This document shows positions 25,290 to 35,598 of a stretch of DNA of 64,000 nt, one piece after another. The notes beneath the pieces are model-generated. The model worked only from the letters and a program-made list of their open reading frames with translations. It was not told the DNA's origin and made no database searches. Origin of the DNA: DASVDE01 sp036381235 (GTDB lineage: Bacteria > Actinomycetota > Thermoleophilia > Solirubrobacterales > 70-9). The stretch's first letter is position 1. The number at the start of each line of letters is the position of its first letter. The position numbers and the translations under genes were made by a program. The stretch spans positions 31,811 to 95,810 of the forward strand of contig DASVDE010000026.1 of the NCBI GenBank assembly GCA_036381235.1. The letters run 5' to 3'.

Positions 25290-26206
25290 CAAACCGCGGC
25301 CCCCAGCCTTTCCTTGACCGCGTCGGGAATTTCGTCGATCCGCTCGACGACGCGGATGCCGGCGGCCTCGAGTCGGGCGATCTTCTCGGTCGCGGTGTCT
25401 TCCTTGCCCTCGACGATCGTGCCGGCGTGGCCGAAGCTCATCCCCTTCATCTCTTCGTCGTCCATGAACTTGCCGGCCATGAAGGCGACGATCGGCAGGC
25501 GCGAGTCGTTCTCCTTCACCCACTCGGAGAGCTGTGCCTCCATGCGGCCGCCGGGCTCGGTGTAGATGACGATCGCCTGGGTCTGCTCGTCGGCCTCGAA
25601 GTAGGGCATCAGCTCGGCATAGGTGGAGCCGATGATCGCGTCGCCGCCGATCGATACCGCGGTGGAGACGCCGAGGCCCGCCTGGGTCAGCGAGGAGGAA
25701 ATCTCGGTGGTCATCCCGCCGGAGCGGCTCATCACGCCGACCGGGCCGGGGGCGTAGGCCTTGGCGGCATCCTTGGCGGGGCCGCCGATGCCGCCCATCT
25801 TGCAGACCTCGGGGACGATAAGGCCGAGGCAGTTAGGGCCGATGATCCGCGCCCCCCGCATATCCGCGAGCTCGACCATCTGGGCGACGTCGCGGCGGGG
25901 GATGCGCTCGGTGACGACGACGATCAGCTTGATCCCGTTCTCGATCGCCTCCAGCACCGCGTCCTTGGTGAAGGCGGGGGGGACGGTGACGACCGAGCCG
26001 TCGATCGGCCCGCCGTGGTGCTCGACGGCCTGCTCGACGGTGTCGAAGACCGGCACGCCGTGCACCTCGCGGCCCTTGCGGCCGGGGGTGACGCCGCCGA
26101 CGATCTTGGATCCGTAGTCGAGGCACTCTCTGGTCAGGTTGACCGCCTCGCGCCCGGTGATCCCCTGGACGATGAAAGTCGTGTCCTTGTTGAGCAGGAT
26201 GCTCAC
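25289..26206 (-). CDS. sucD: Succinyl-CoA (or malyl-CoA) ligase, alpha subunit
   Basis: A 305-aa subunit. Motifs: CoA-binding Rossmann segment VQGITGREA and VGGVTPGRKG, PNCLGLI, GVMSRSGGMTTE, and the phosphohistidine loop MSFGHAGTI. It forms and breaks the CoA thioester with ATP or GTP through a phosphorylated His. I chose GTG 26206 because it forms a GTGA overlap with the sucC stop; a longer upstream reading lies inside sucC. The same fold serves malate-CoA ligase (MtkB), which the neighbouring malyl-CoA lyase makes worth considering. Confidence 0.92.
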   Translation of the reverse strand: MSILLNKDTTFIVQGITGREAVNLTRECLDYGSKIVGGVTPGRKGREVHGVPVFDTVEQAVEHHGGPIDGSVVTVPPAFTKDAVLEAIENGIKLIVVVTERIPRRDVAQMVELADMRGARIIGPNCLGLIVPEVCKMGGIGGPAKDAAKAYAPGPVGVMSRSGGMTTEISSSLTQAGLGVSTAVSIGGDAIIGSTYAELMPYFEADEQTQAIVIYTEPGGRMEAQLSEWVKENDSRLPIVAFMAGKFMDDEEMKGMSFGHAGTIVEGKEDTATEKIARLEAAGIRVVERIDEIPDAVKERLGAAV

Positions 26207-27420
26207 GCCGCCGCTCCTTGGATCTTGGCGACGGCCCGGCCGGCCGCCTCCCACATCGAGACCGAGCGATCGCAGTACTCGACGCCGTATTTGTCGAGGA
26301 TCTTGAACCCCTCGTCTTCCCAGGCGCCCGGAATGCGGAAGATCGCGATCGTCTCGCCGGGGTCCTTGCCCAGCTCCAGGCAGGCCTTGATCACGCCGCG
26401 GGCGACGATGTCGACACGGGTGTTGGAGACGATCGACATCATCACCGCGATCTTCTCGACGCCGTCCTTCTGCAGGACCTCCTTGGCCAGGCCGCAGGCC
26501 TTTGCCACCGACGGGTTGCCGCCTATCTCGGAGTAGTTGGCGGGCTTGCCGCCCTGGCTGCGGACCGCATCGGTCAGCGTCAGCGAACCGCCGCCGGCGC
26601 CGATCACCAGCCCGAGGTTGCCCTCGAAGCCGTGGTCCTTGCCCTGGATCACGCCGCGGTGGTCGGCGGCGTCGATCGCGGCGACATTGCGCTCGAAAGC
26701 TGAGGGCTCATAGGTCTCGCGCGTGTCGTCCTCGGCGATCTCAAGGGCCTTGCGCAGCAGGCCCTTCTGGCGCCCGACCGCCTCGTTCTCCATCTCCATG
26801 TGGGCGTCGAGGGCGACGAAGCTGCCGTCGGTCAGTTCGGCGAGGGGGTTGATCTCGGCCAGGGTCATGTCGTTGTCGCGGAAGAGACGGGCGAGGCGGG
26901 CGAGGATCGGGGTGGCACGGTTGAGCTGGGATCCGGTGACGCCGGTGGCGGCGATCGCCTGCTTGGCCTCGAAGTCGGAGATTGGCAGCAGGTTGGAGAG
27001 GTGGCCGCGGCCGACGTGGTCGGGGTGCTTCTCGGCGACCTCCTCGATGTCGATCCCGCCCATGTCGCTGAACAGCATCAGCGGTCGCTTCGCGGTGCCG
27101 TCCCAGACGACTCCAGCGTAGTACTCCTGCTTGACCTCGGCTTTGGGGTCGACGAGGACGCCGCGCGGCATGTGGCCGTTGATCTCCAGCTTCAGGATCT
27201 CCTCGGCGTGCTCGGCGGCTTCTTCGGGGGTGTCGGCGAACTTGACCCCGCCGGCCTTCATGCGCCCACCGCTCAATACCTGGGACTTGATCACGACTGG
27301 GCCGGCGATCTCCTCGGCGACCTCGCGTGCTTCATCTGCGGTTTGACAGAAGCCGTACTTCGTCACCGGGATCCCGGCCAACTCCACGATTTTCCGTGCT
27401 TCGTATTCGTAGAACCTCAT
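26203..27420 (-). CDS. sucC: Succinyl-CoA (or malyl-CoA) ligase, beta subunit
   Basis: A 405-aa ATP-grasp subunit. It has the N-terminal MRFYEYEARKIVELAGIPV, nucleotide-binding VVIKSQVLSGGRMKAGGVKF, metal-binding TLAEINPLAELTDG, and a C-terminal CoA-ligase domain with GNPSVAKACGLAKEVL. It diverges from ordinary SucC in several stretches (LFSDMGGIDIEEVAEKHPDH, DYGVEYCDRSVSMWEAAGRA). The operon order beta-alpha-ferredoxin is tight. Within 2.3 kb lie PEP carboxykinase and malyl-CoA lyase, so either the TCA-cycle role or a malate-CoA ligase role in C2 assimilation fits. Confidence 0.9.
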   Translation of the reverse strand: MRFYEYEARKIVELAGIPVTKYGFCQTADEAREVAEEIAGPVVIKSQVLSGGRMKAGGVKFADTPEEAAEHAEEILKLEINGHMPRGVLVDPKAEVKQEYYAGVVWDGTAKRPLMLFSDMGGIDIEEVAEKHPDHVGRGHLSNLLPISDFEAKQAIAATGVTGSQLNRATPILARLARLFRDNDMTLAEINPLAELTDGSFVALDAHMEMENEAVGRQKGLLRKALEIAEDDTRETYEPSAFERNVAAIDAADHRGVIQGKDHGFEGNLGLVIGAGGGSLTLTDAVRSQGGKPANYSEIGGNPSVAKACGLAKEVLQKDGVEKIAVMMSIVSNTRVDIVARGVIKACLELGKDPGETIAIFRIPGAWEDEGFKILDKYGVEYCDRSVSMWEAAGRAVAKIQGAAA

Positions 27421-27444
27421 CAGCGGCGCGGAACCTTAACGGGT

Positions 27445-27515
27445 GGGTCTGGGGGGTGTCCTCCAGCGCGCTGTCCCTTCGGGTAGCGCCGCGCACCGAA
27501 GGACACCCCCGACCC
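27445..27515. repeat. Palindromic element in the sucC upstream region
   Basis: GGGGGTGTCCT (27452-27462) pairs perfectly with AGGACACCCCC (27500-27510), and flanking GGGT/ACCC extends it. The loop contains CTTCG and GGTAGCGCCGCGC, shared with the element at 10061-10140. It lies between the divergent sucC and lipoprotein genes, so it is not a simple 3' terminator of either. Confidence 0.6.
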
Positions 27516-27555
27516 CCTTGCGATACTTCTCCCCGACCTTTGAAGGAGGAGAGGC

Positions 27556-27849
27556 ATGAGTCGTGTGGTGGCGGTTGTCGCGCTGGTCATAGCTGGAGTG
27601 CTTGTCGTGGGGTGCGGGGGGACGGTTATCGACTCGACGAAGCTGGAAGACACGATCCAGCAGAACCTCGAAAGCTCCCAGGGCAAGAAGGTGAAGGCGG
27701 TCGAGTGCCCGTCTGACCAGGAGATTGTGGTCAACGCGACTTTCGCCTGCACAGTCGAGTATTCCGACGGCAAGCGGGCGACTGCGACGCTGAAGATTCG
27801 CAACGAGGACGCCGACGTCAGCCTGATTGACCTCAAGTCCAATAAGTAG
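27556..27849 (+). CDS. Small DUF4333-like lipoprotein
   Basis: A 97-aa exported lipoprotein. The hydrophobic signal ends in a lipobox (VLVVGC, Cys at residue 22). The mature part (KLEDTIQQNLESSQGKKVKA, VECPSDQEIVVNATFACTVE, YSDGKRATATLKI) fits the actinobacterial DUF4333 domain with one disulfide. The function is unknown. A strong ribosome site (GAAGGAGGAG) precedes the ATG. PEP carboxykinase starts 11 nt after its stop and may be co-transcribed. Confidence 0.82.
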   Translation: MSRVVAVVALVIAGVLVVGCGGTVIDSTKLEDTIQQNLESSQGKKVKAVECPSDQEIVVNATFACTVEYSDGKRATATLKIRNEDADVSLIDLKSNK

Positions 27850-27859
27850 AGTGGGCCGA

Positions 27860-29664
<1,805 letters not shown>

Positions 29665-29668
<4 letters not shown>

Positions 29669-30717
29669 AGGCCGTAAGCGGCCGCAAGGTCAGGGTCCTT
29701 GGCGGCGAGCATCTCCGCCAGCTCGACCATGACCTTGCACTGCTTCCAGGTCGCGTCGTCCTGCATCTTGCCGTCGATCATGTGGACGCCGCGTCCGTCG
29801 GGGATTGCCTCGAGCACCTTCTTGGCGAACTTCACTTCGTCCGGCGGTGGGCTGAAGACCTTCTTGGCGATGTCGATCTGCACCGGGTGCAGCGACCAGG
29901 CGCCGACGCAGCCCATCAGGAAGGCCGCGCGGAACTGGGTCTCGCAGCCGGCTGTGTCCTTGATGTCGCCGAAGGGACCGTAGAAGGGCAGGATCCCGGT
30001 CGAGGCGCAGGCGTCGACCATGCGGGCGATCGAGTAGTGCCAGAGGTCCTGTTGGGCGCTGACCCGGTCGGCCTCGGGATTCTCAGGGTCGGCGGGGTCT
30101 TCCATCACCCGGTAGCCGGGATGGCCGCCGCCGACGCGGGTGGTCTTCATCCGCCGCGAAGCCGCCAGGTCGGCGGGGCCGAAGCTCATCCCCTGCATGC
30201 GCGGGCTGGCAGCGGCAATCTCCTCCAGGTTGACGACCCCTTGTGCGGTTTCGAGGATCGCGTGGATCAGGATCGGGCGGTCGAGCCCGGCCTTGGCCTC
30301 GAGCTGTGCCAACAGGCGGTCGACGTAGTGGATGTCCCAAGCGCCCTCGACCTTGGGCACCATCACCACCTCCAGCTCCTCGCCAATCTCGGTGACGAGC
30401 GTGGTCAGGTCGTCGAGCACCCAGGGGCTCTCGAGCGAGTTGACCCGGGTCCAGAGCGAGGTGGTGCCGAAGTCGGACTCCTTGGCGGCGCGGATCAGCC
30501 CCTGGCGCGCCGCCTCCTTGCGGTCGACCGGGATCGCGTCCTCGAGGTTGCCGAGCAGGATGTCGGTCTTTGTCGCGATGTCAGCGGCCTTGGCGACCAT
30601 CTTCTCGTTGGAGAAGTCGAGGAAGTGGATCATCCGCGAGGGGGTGACCGGGATCTCGCGCAGCGGCTCCGGCGCGCCGATCGCCTGCGGGTGGAAGAAG
30701 TCTCTGGGGTTTCTCAA
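29665..30717 (-). CDS. mcl1: L-malyl-CoA / beta-methylmalyl-CoA lyase (HpcH/HpaI, CitE-like)
   Basis: A 350-aa class II aldolase-fold lyase. Motifs: GNLEDAIPVDRKEAARQGL (metal and CoA site), VPKVEGAWDIHYVDRLL, LIHAILETAQGVVNLEEIA (metal-binding Glu) and MSFGPADLAASRRMKTTRVG with GGHPGY, which is characteristic of malyl-CoA lyases. In the ethylmalonyl-CoA pathway it cleaves methylmalyl-CoA to glyoxylate and propionyl-CoA and joins glyoxylate with acetyl-CoA. The TTG start is supported by a GAGGAGC site. Confidence 0.9.
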
Positions 30718-30842
30718 GCTGCTCCTCGGGTCGTTTCGCTCGGGTTGCGGCCGCGGGCGCGGCGCCTGGAAATCTAGTCCACGCCCAGATCCGGCGGCGA
30801 CCCGCGTTTGCCGCCTCTCCTCCTCCTAGATTCAAGGGGCAG

Positions 30843-31187
30843 ATGGAGGGCTCCGAGCGCGACAACACGCAGGATTGGCTCCTGCCGCAGAGCGCCCGGC
30901 CACCGCTGCTGAGCGAGCTGGAGGCGAGGATCGACGATGCTCTCGCTACCGCGCGCTCCTCGGAGGAAGCCGTCATGGCGGTGGGTGCGGCGGCTCTCGA
31001 TGCCGCCGAGCAGGCACGCCGCGCCGCCGGCATAGCCGAGCGCGCCGCCGCCACGGCGCTTGACGCTCAGCGTCATCGCGCGGGCCCGGCGGGCGATGAG
31101 AGCCTTCGTATCTTCACCGAACGCGCCGACCGCATAGCCCAAAGGCTGCGCGACCTCAGCCCAGCCAGCGTCGGCGCAGGGCGCTAG
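30843..31187 (+). CDS. Small Ala-rich coiled-coil protein of unknown function
   Basis: A 114-aa, mostly helical protein. Ala and Arg dominate the middle (DAAEQARRAAGIAERAAATA), which suggests a coiled coil. The N-terminal WLLPQSARPPLLSELEARID is the most distinctive part. The codon pattern fits a real gene, but I recognise no family. Its last 32 nt overlap the 3' end of the convergent pabC gene. Confidence 0.5.
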   Translation: MEGSERDNTQDWLLPQSARPPLLSELEARIDDALATARSSEEAVMAVGAAALDAAEQARRAAGIAERAAATALDAQRHRAGPAGDESLRIFTERADRIAQRLRDLSPASVGAGR

Positions 31188-31887
31188 AGACTAGGCCGGT
31201 CACCTCGCCGGCCGGCGACAGCGCTGCTCCGTCGATCGAGCGGACCGGCTCGATCCCGCGTACCGACCCGGTCAGGAAGACCTCGTCGGCGCCCATCAGG
31301 TCGGTGAGCGAGAGCTCTGCCTCGCGGACCTCGATTCCCATTGCGCGCGCGACCTCGATCGCCTGTCGGCGGGCGATTCCGGGCAGGATCCGGCCGTCGG
31401 TGGGCGGGGTGGCAAGCGCGCCCGAACCGACCAGGAACACGTTCCCTCGCGATGCTTCGAGCACGGCGCCGTCGACGTCGCGCAGCAGCGGGACGGCGGG
31501 GCCCTTGGCCTCGGCGCCCTCGAGCAGCGAGCGGTCGGCCCACTTGCGCGCGCCGAGGCCGCCCTCGACGAGGAGGCTGCTGAGGCTCACGGCTTGCTCC
31601 GGCGACGGGAAGACGAGCCCCGGGTCGATCTCGACAGCGGTGGCTTCCGCCATCAGCTTCCCACCATCGTCCGGTGCAACGGTGAGCCGCAGGCGCCCCA
31701 GGGCAATTGGGCGAGCCTGGTTGCGGACCAGCTCGACGGCATTCGTGGGCGTCTCGGCATCGAAGACCGCCTCGAGGTCCGCAGCGAGGCGAGCCATGTG
31801 CGCGTCCAGCTCCAGCGGATGCCCGGCGGCGACGAGCATCGTCTCGAACAGGCCGACGCGCGGGTCCGAGTGAAGGTTGGTGGACAT
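31156..31887 (-). CDS. pabC: Aminotransferase class IV, probable aminodeoxychorismate lyase
   Basis: A 243-aa fold-type IV PLP enzyme. It contains VGLFETMLVAAGHPLELDAH, the probable PLP Lys in GARKWADR, GAVLEASRGNVFLV and TPPTDGRILPGIARR. It is divergent from and starts against a pabB-type gene, so it most likely releases pyruvate from 4-amino-4-deoxychorismate to give p-aminobenzoate for folate. A branched-chain or D-amino-acid aminotransferase role is less likely given the partner. Confidence 0.85.
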   Translation of the reverse strand: MSTNLHSDPRVGLFETMLVAAGHPLELDAHMARLAADLEAVFDAETPTNAVELVRNQARPIALGRLRLTVAPDDGGKLMAEATAVEIDPGLVFPSPEQAVSLSSLLVEGGLGARKWADRSLLEGAEAKGPAVPLLRDVDGAVLEASRGNVFLVGSGALATPPTDGRILPGIARRQAIEVARAMGIEVREAELSLTDLMGADEVFLTGSVRGIEPVRSIDGAALSPAGEVTGLVSSALRRRWLG

Positions 31888-33412
31888 GCCGGGCTATTTT
31901 GCAGAGATGAGGAACGGGCGCCCGACCGAAACCTTCCCGACCGATGCCGGCCTGGAGCTCCAGGTCACCCGGCTTGAGCGCCTGTACGACGCAGAGCGGG
32001 CCTTTGTCCATCTCTATGGCGACAGCACCAACGCCTTCTGGCTCGACAGCGGAACGGCCGGCGAGCGGGCCCGCTTCTCGTTCATCGGCGATGACCGCGG
32101 TCCACTCGGGGCGCTGGTCTCATACGACGTCGGGGTAGGCGAGGTGCGGGTGCAGCGCGGGGGGGAACTGGAGGTGCTGCGCGAGTCGATCTTCGACTAC
32201 CTGGGCCGCGAGGGCCGGCGACTGAGGCTCCGCGCGGGCTCGCTGCCGTTCGATTTCGACTGCGGCTTCGTCGGCTACTTCGGATACGAGCTGAAGGCGG
32301 ACTGCGACGGCGATGCCGCTCACTCCTCCCCGGCGCCCGACGCGGCGTTCGTCTTCGCCGACCGGATGATCGCCTTCGATCACGAAGAGCGCCGCACCTA
32401 CCTCCTCTGCCTGACCGATTCGGGAAACGGAGAGGCGGGGGAGAGGTGGAGCGACGAGACCCGCCTGCGCCTCGGCTCGCTGCCCCCTTTGCCCGAGCCG
32501 GAGGGGGTGGACTCCGGGGCGGAGTACACGCCGGTCGATTTCCGGCTCAGCCGCTCTCACTCGCGCTACCTCGACGACATCGCCGAGTGCAAGCTCCGTC
32601 TTGCAAGGGGGGAGACCTACGAGGTTTGCCTCACCAACAGGATCTCAACCGCCGGCGCTGTGCCCGACCCACTCGCCCTCTACAGGGTTCTGCGCCGGAT
32701 CAACCCGGCGCCATTCGCCTCTTTCCTGCGCGTCGGCGGCCTCGCCGTCTTGAGCTCCTCGCCGGAGCGCTTCCTGCACATCGGCCGCGACCGCTGGGCG
32801 GAGGCGAGGCCCGTCAAGGGAACCTGTCGGCGTGACGAGGACGCGAGCGAGGACGCGCGCCTGGCTGCGGATCTGCGCGCCGACGGCAAGAGCCGCGCCG
32901 AGAACATGACGATCGTCGACCTGCTCCGCAACGACCTCGGCATCGTCTGCGAGTTCGGCACCGTACGAACGCCCGAGTTGCTGCGGGTGGAGACCTACGA
33001 GACGGTGCACCAGCTCGTCTCCACGGTGCGTGGGCGCCTGCGCGAGGACATCGGGCCGCTGGACTGCATTCGCGCCTGCTTTCCGCCGGGCTCGATGACC
33101 GGGGCGCCGAAGAAGCGGACTATGGAGATCATCGACGAGCTGGAGGGAGAGGCGCGCGGCGTCTACTCGGGGGCGATCGGCTACCTCGGGCTGGGAGGTG
33201 GCTGCGACCTCAGCGTCACGATTCGCACGATCGTGACCGACGGCGACTCGGCTTCGATCGGCGCCGGCGGCGCGATCGTGATGCAGTCCGACGCCGAGGA
33301 GGAGTATCGGGAGATGCTGCTCAAGGCCCGGGCGCCGATGCAGGCTATTCTTCGCCACCCGCGCGGGAATGCCGTTCCTGCAGCGGTTCCCGCCCCCGAA
33401 CCGATGAGCTAG
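31886..33412 (+). CDS. pabB: Aminodeoxychorismate synthase component I
   Basis: About 508 aa of the chorismate-binding TrpE/PabB family. N-terminal domain: FWLDSG, ARFSFIG, FDFDCGFVGYFGYELKAD. Chorismate domain: NPAPFASFLRVGGLAVLSSS, SPERFL, PVKGTCRRDEDASEDARLAA, ENMTIVDLLRNDLG, HQLVSTVRGRL, CFPPGSMTGAPKKRTMEIID and YSGAIGYLG. PVKGT rather than PIKGT is a normal PabB variant. The start is uncertain: ATG 31886 is used and overlaps the opposite pabC start codon; TTG 31877, GTG 31880 and ATG 31907 are alternatives. Its TAG stop lies inside the next gene's ribosome site. Confidence 0.93.
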   Translation: MPGYFAEMRNGRPTETFPTDAGLELQVTRLERLYDAERAFVHLYGDSTNAFWLDSGTAGERARFSFIGDDRGPLGALVSYDVGVGEVRVQRGGELEVLRESIFDYLGREGRRLRLRAGSLPFDFDCGFVGYFGYELKADCDGDAAHSSPAPDAAFVFADRMIAFDHEERRTYLLCLTDSGNGEAGERWSDETRLRLGSLPPLPEPEGVDSGAEYTPVDFRLSRSHSRYLDDIAECKLRLARGETYEVCLTNRISTAGAVPDPLALYRVLRRINPAPFASFLRVGGLAVLSSSPERFLHIGRDRWAEARPVKGTCRRDEDASEDARLAADLRADGKSRAENMTIVDLLRNDLGIVCEFGTVRTPELLRVETYETVHQLVSTVRGRLREDIGPLDCIRACFPPGSMTGAPKKRTMEIIDELEGEARGVYSGAIGYLGLGGGCDLSVTIRTIVTDGDSASIGAGGAIVMQSDAEEEYREMLLKARAPMQAILRHPRGNAVPAAVPAPEPMS

Positions 33413-33416
33413 GAGC

Positions 33417-34631
33417 ATGGCCGTAGACACCGCCGCCTTCAGCGAGCAAACCGACATCCAGCGCGACATCACCGAGATGGTGCGCCAGTTCGTCGACGAG
33501 CAGATCATCCCCAACGCCGAGCACTACGACCACGAGGACTCCTTTCCGGAGCCGATCGTCGAGCAGATGAAGGAGCTGGGCCTGTTTGGGGTGACGATCC
33601 CCGAGGAGTACGGCGGCATGGGGCTCGACCTGACGACCTACGCGATGATTGTCGAAGAGCTCTCGCGCGGCTGGATCTCCATCTCGGGCGTCGTCAACAC
33701 CCACTTCATCGGCTCCTACCTGCTGATGAAGTTCGGCACCGACGAGCAGAAGGACTACTTCCTGCCGAAGATGGCCACCGGGGAGATCCGCGCCGCCTTC
33801 TCGCTGTCGGAGCCCGAGGTCGGCTCCGACGTGCAGGGCATCAAGTCGACCGCGAAGAAGGGCGACGACGGCAAGTGGGAGTTGAACGGGCAGAAGATGT
33901 GGGTCACCAACGGCCTCGGCTCCAGCGTCGTCTTCGTGTTGATGAAGACCGACACAAAGGCTGATCCCCCTTACAAGGGCATGACCTGTTTCATCACAGA
34001 GAAGGAGCCCTGGGCGGAGGAGAACAGCGGCGACTTCAAGGGCCTTGTCGTCCCGCCCAAGATCAAGAAGATGGGCTACAAGGGCGTCGAGTCGACCGAG
34101 CTGGTCTATGACGGCTACCGCTGCCCACCCGAGCGCGTGCTCGGCGGCGAGGAGGCCGGCGTCGGGCAGGGCTTCATCCAGATGATGGACGCGCTCGAGG
34201 TCGGCCGCGTCAACGTCGCCGCCCGCGGCGTCGGGATCGCCCAGCGGGCGCTTGAGCTGGCCCTCCGCTACAGCCAGGAGCGCAAGACCTTCGGGGTGCC
34301 GATCTCCCAGCATCAGGCGATCCAGTTCAAGCTCGCCGACATGGCGACCAAGGTCGAAGCTGCCCGCCTCCTCACCCGCAAGGCGGCGCGGATGAAGGAC
34401 GCCGGCATCCGCTCCGACCTGGAGGCGGGGATGGCGAAGCTGCTCGCCTCGGAGACCGGCAAGGAGTGCGTCGAGGAGTGCTTCCGCATCCACGGCGGTT
34501 ACGGCTACTCGAAGGAGTACGAGATCGAGCGCCTCTACCGCGACGCGCCGTTGCTGCTGATCGGCGAGGGAACCTCGGAGATTCAGCGCATGGTGATCGG
34601 CAAGAAGCTCCTCCAGAGGCACAAGATCTAG
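33417..34631 (+). CDS. Acyl-CoA dehydrogenase, probable (2S)-methylsuccinyl-CoA dehydrogenase
   Basis: A 404-aa flavoprotein. Complete motifs: AAFSLSEPEVGSDVQGIKST (FAD), QKMWVTNGLGSSVVFVLMKT, RKTFGVPISQHQAIQFKLADMA and the catalytic Glu in LLIGEGTSEIQRMVIG. Its substrate is inferred from the neighbourhood: a MaoC hydratase downstream, then ethylmalonyl-CoA mutase and crotonyl-CoA carboxylase/reductase. A similar set with an ACAD is known in Streptomyces ethylmalonyl-CoA clusters. The ribosome site AGGAG overlaps the pabB stop. Confidence 0.85.
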   Translation: MAVDTAAFSEQTDIQRDITEMVRQFVDEQIIPNAEHYDHEDSFPEPIVEQMKELGLFGVTIPEEYGGMGLDLTTYAMIVEELSRGWISISGVVNTHFIGSYLLMKFGTDEQKDYFLPKMATGEIRAAFSLSEPEVGSDVQGIKSTAKKGDDGKWELNGQKMWVTNGLGSSVVFVLMKTDTKADPPYKGMTCFITEKEPWAEENSGDFKGLVVPPKIKKMGYKGVESTELVYDGYRCPPERVLGGEEAGVGQGFIQMMDALEVGRVNVAARGVGIAQRALELALRYSQERKTFGVPISQHQAIQFKLADMATKVEAARLLTRKAARMKDAGIRSDLEAGMAKLLASETGKECVEECFRIHGGYGYSKEYEIERLYRDAPLLLIGEGTSEIQRMVIGKKLLQRHKI

Positions 34632-34634
34632 CCG

Positions 34635-34997
34635 ATGGCTTCGACCTCGGACTTGATCAAGACCGCCGTCGAGCGATTTCAGGCCGAGGTGCCGGCGCTG
34701 CAGAAATTGAAACTGGTCTTCGGCTTGGAGCTGAAAGCCCGGCATGACATCCAGCTCTATCGGGTCGAGGTGCCGGGGCCGAAGATCAGCAAGGACCTCG
34801 CTCAGGACGAGCGGGTGCTGGTGCAGATCGACCGGCCGCAGTTCAACGACCTGGCCGAGAAGGGCACGGTAAAGAGCTACCGCAAGGCGTATGAGACCGG
34901 TCACATAAAGGCGACCGGCGACTCCAACGTGCTGAAGTTGATCGCTCAGGTCGTCGAGCGCCAGGAGCAGCGCTCGCGGCTGAAGAAAGTCCACTGA
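34635..34997 (+). CDS. SCP2-like small protein
   Basis: A 120-aa protein 3 nt after the dehydrogenase. The second half (DERVLVQIDRPQFNDLAEKG, YETGHIKATGDSNVLKLIAQ) resembles the SCP2/sterol-carrier fold, in which a hydrophobic tunnel holds acyl-CoA or lipid. It lies between the dehydrogenase and the MaoC hydratase, so it may bind or shuttle an acyl-CoA intermediate. The family match is weak and the function is inference. Confidence 0.6.
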   Translation: MASTSDLIKTAVERFQAEVPALQKLKLVFGLELKARHDIQLYRVEVPGPKISKDLAQDERVLVQIDRPQFNDLAEKGTVKSYRKAYETGHIKATGDSNVLKLIAQVVERQEQRSRLKKVH

Positions 34998-35067
34998 GCG
35001 ACGACGCTCGAACCGGCCCGCACGGATAGCATCCGGCGCCGTTCAACAAGAGGAGATTTCGCGAGAG

Positions 35068-35586
35068 ATGAGTGAGACGACGTACGAGCTGAGCACCGAC
35101 CAGGCTGAGCGCGAGGCTTCCGGCGCGCACGCCTATGGCCGCTACCTCGAGGAGTTCGAGGTCGGCGCCGTCTACAAGCACTGGCCGGCGAAGACCGTGA
35201 CCGAGGCGGACGACCACCTCTTCTGCCTGATCACGATGAACCACCATCCGCTGCACATCAACGATGTCTATGCGAGCGGCTCCCAGCAGGGCCGCAACGT
35301 CGTCGTCGGCCCGCTCGTCTACTCGCTGGCGCTCGGCATGTCGGTCTCAGACGTCTCCGGCAAGGCGATAGCCAACCTGGCGACCGAGGAGCTTAGCCAC
35401 CCCAACCCGGTCTTCCACGGCGACACGCTGTTCTGCGAGACCGAGGTATTGGAGAAGCGCGAGTCGAAATCGAAACCCGATCGCGGCACCGTCAAGGTCC
35501 ACACCCGCGTCCTCAACCAGGACGGCGTGCTGGTCGCCGAGTTCAAGCGCCTCGTGCTGGTTCCGCGCAAGAACCCGGGCGAGTAA
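35068..35586 (+). CDS. mch: MaoC-family hydratase, probable mesaconyl-CoA hydratase
   Basis: A 172-aa single-hotdog MaoC protein. It has YGRYLEEFEVGAVYKHWPAK, the hydratase site TVTEADDHLFCLITMNHHPLH (Asp/His), GRNVVVGPLVYSLALGMSVSD and ELSHPNPVFHGDTLFCETEV. Small MaoC proteins of this type are encoded beside malyl-CoA lyase and ethylmalonyl-CoA mutase in actinobacterial ethylmalonyl-CoA clusters and hydrate mesaconyl-CoA to methylmalyl-CoA. An AAGAGGAG site lies 17 nt before the ATG. Confidence 0.83.
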   Translation: MSETTYELSTDQAEREASGAHAYGRYLEEFEVGAVYKHWPAKTVTEADDHLFCLITMNHHPLHINDVYASGSQQGRNVVVGPLVYSLALGMSVSDVSGKAIANLATEELSHPNPVFHGDTLFCETEVLEKRESKSKPDRGTVKVHTRVLNQDGVLVAEFKRLVLVPRKNPGE

Positions 35587-35598
35587 GCCCGCCCTCTA

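Noticed and set aside
33345..34994. A 549-aa open frame antisense to the dehydrogenase and SCP2-like genes
   Set aside because: Leu/Asp/His-rich shadow with no recognisable domain, opposite to genes with full family motifs.
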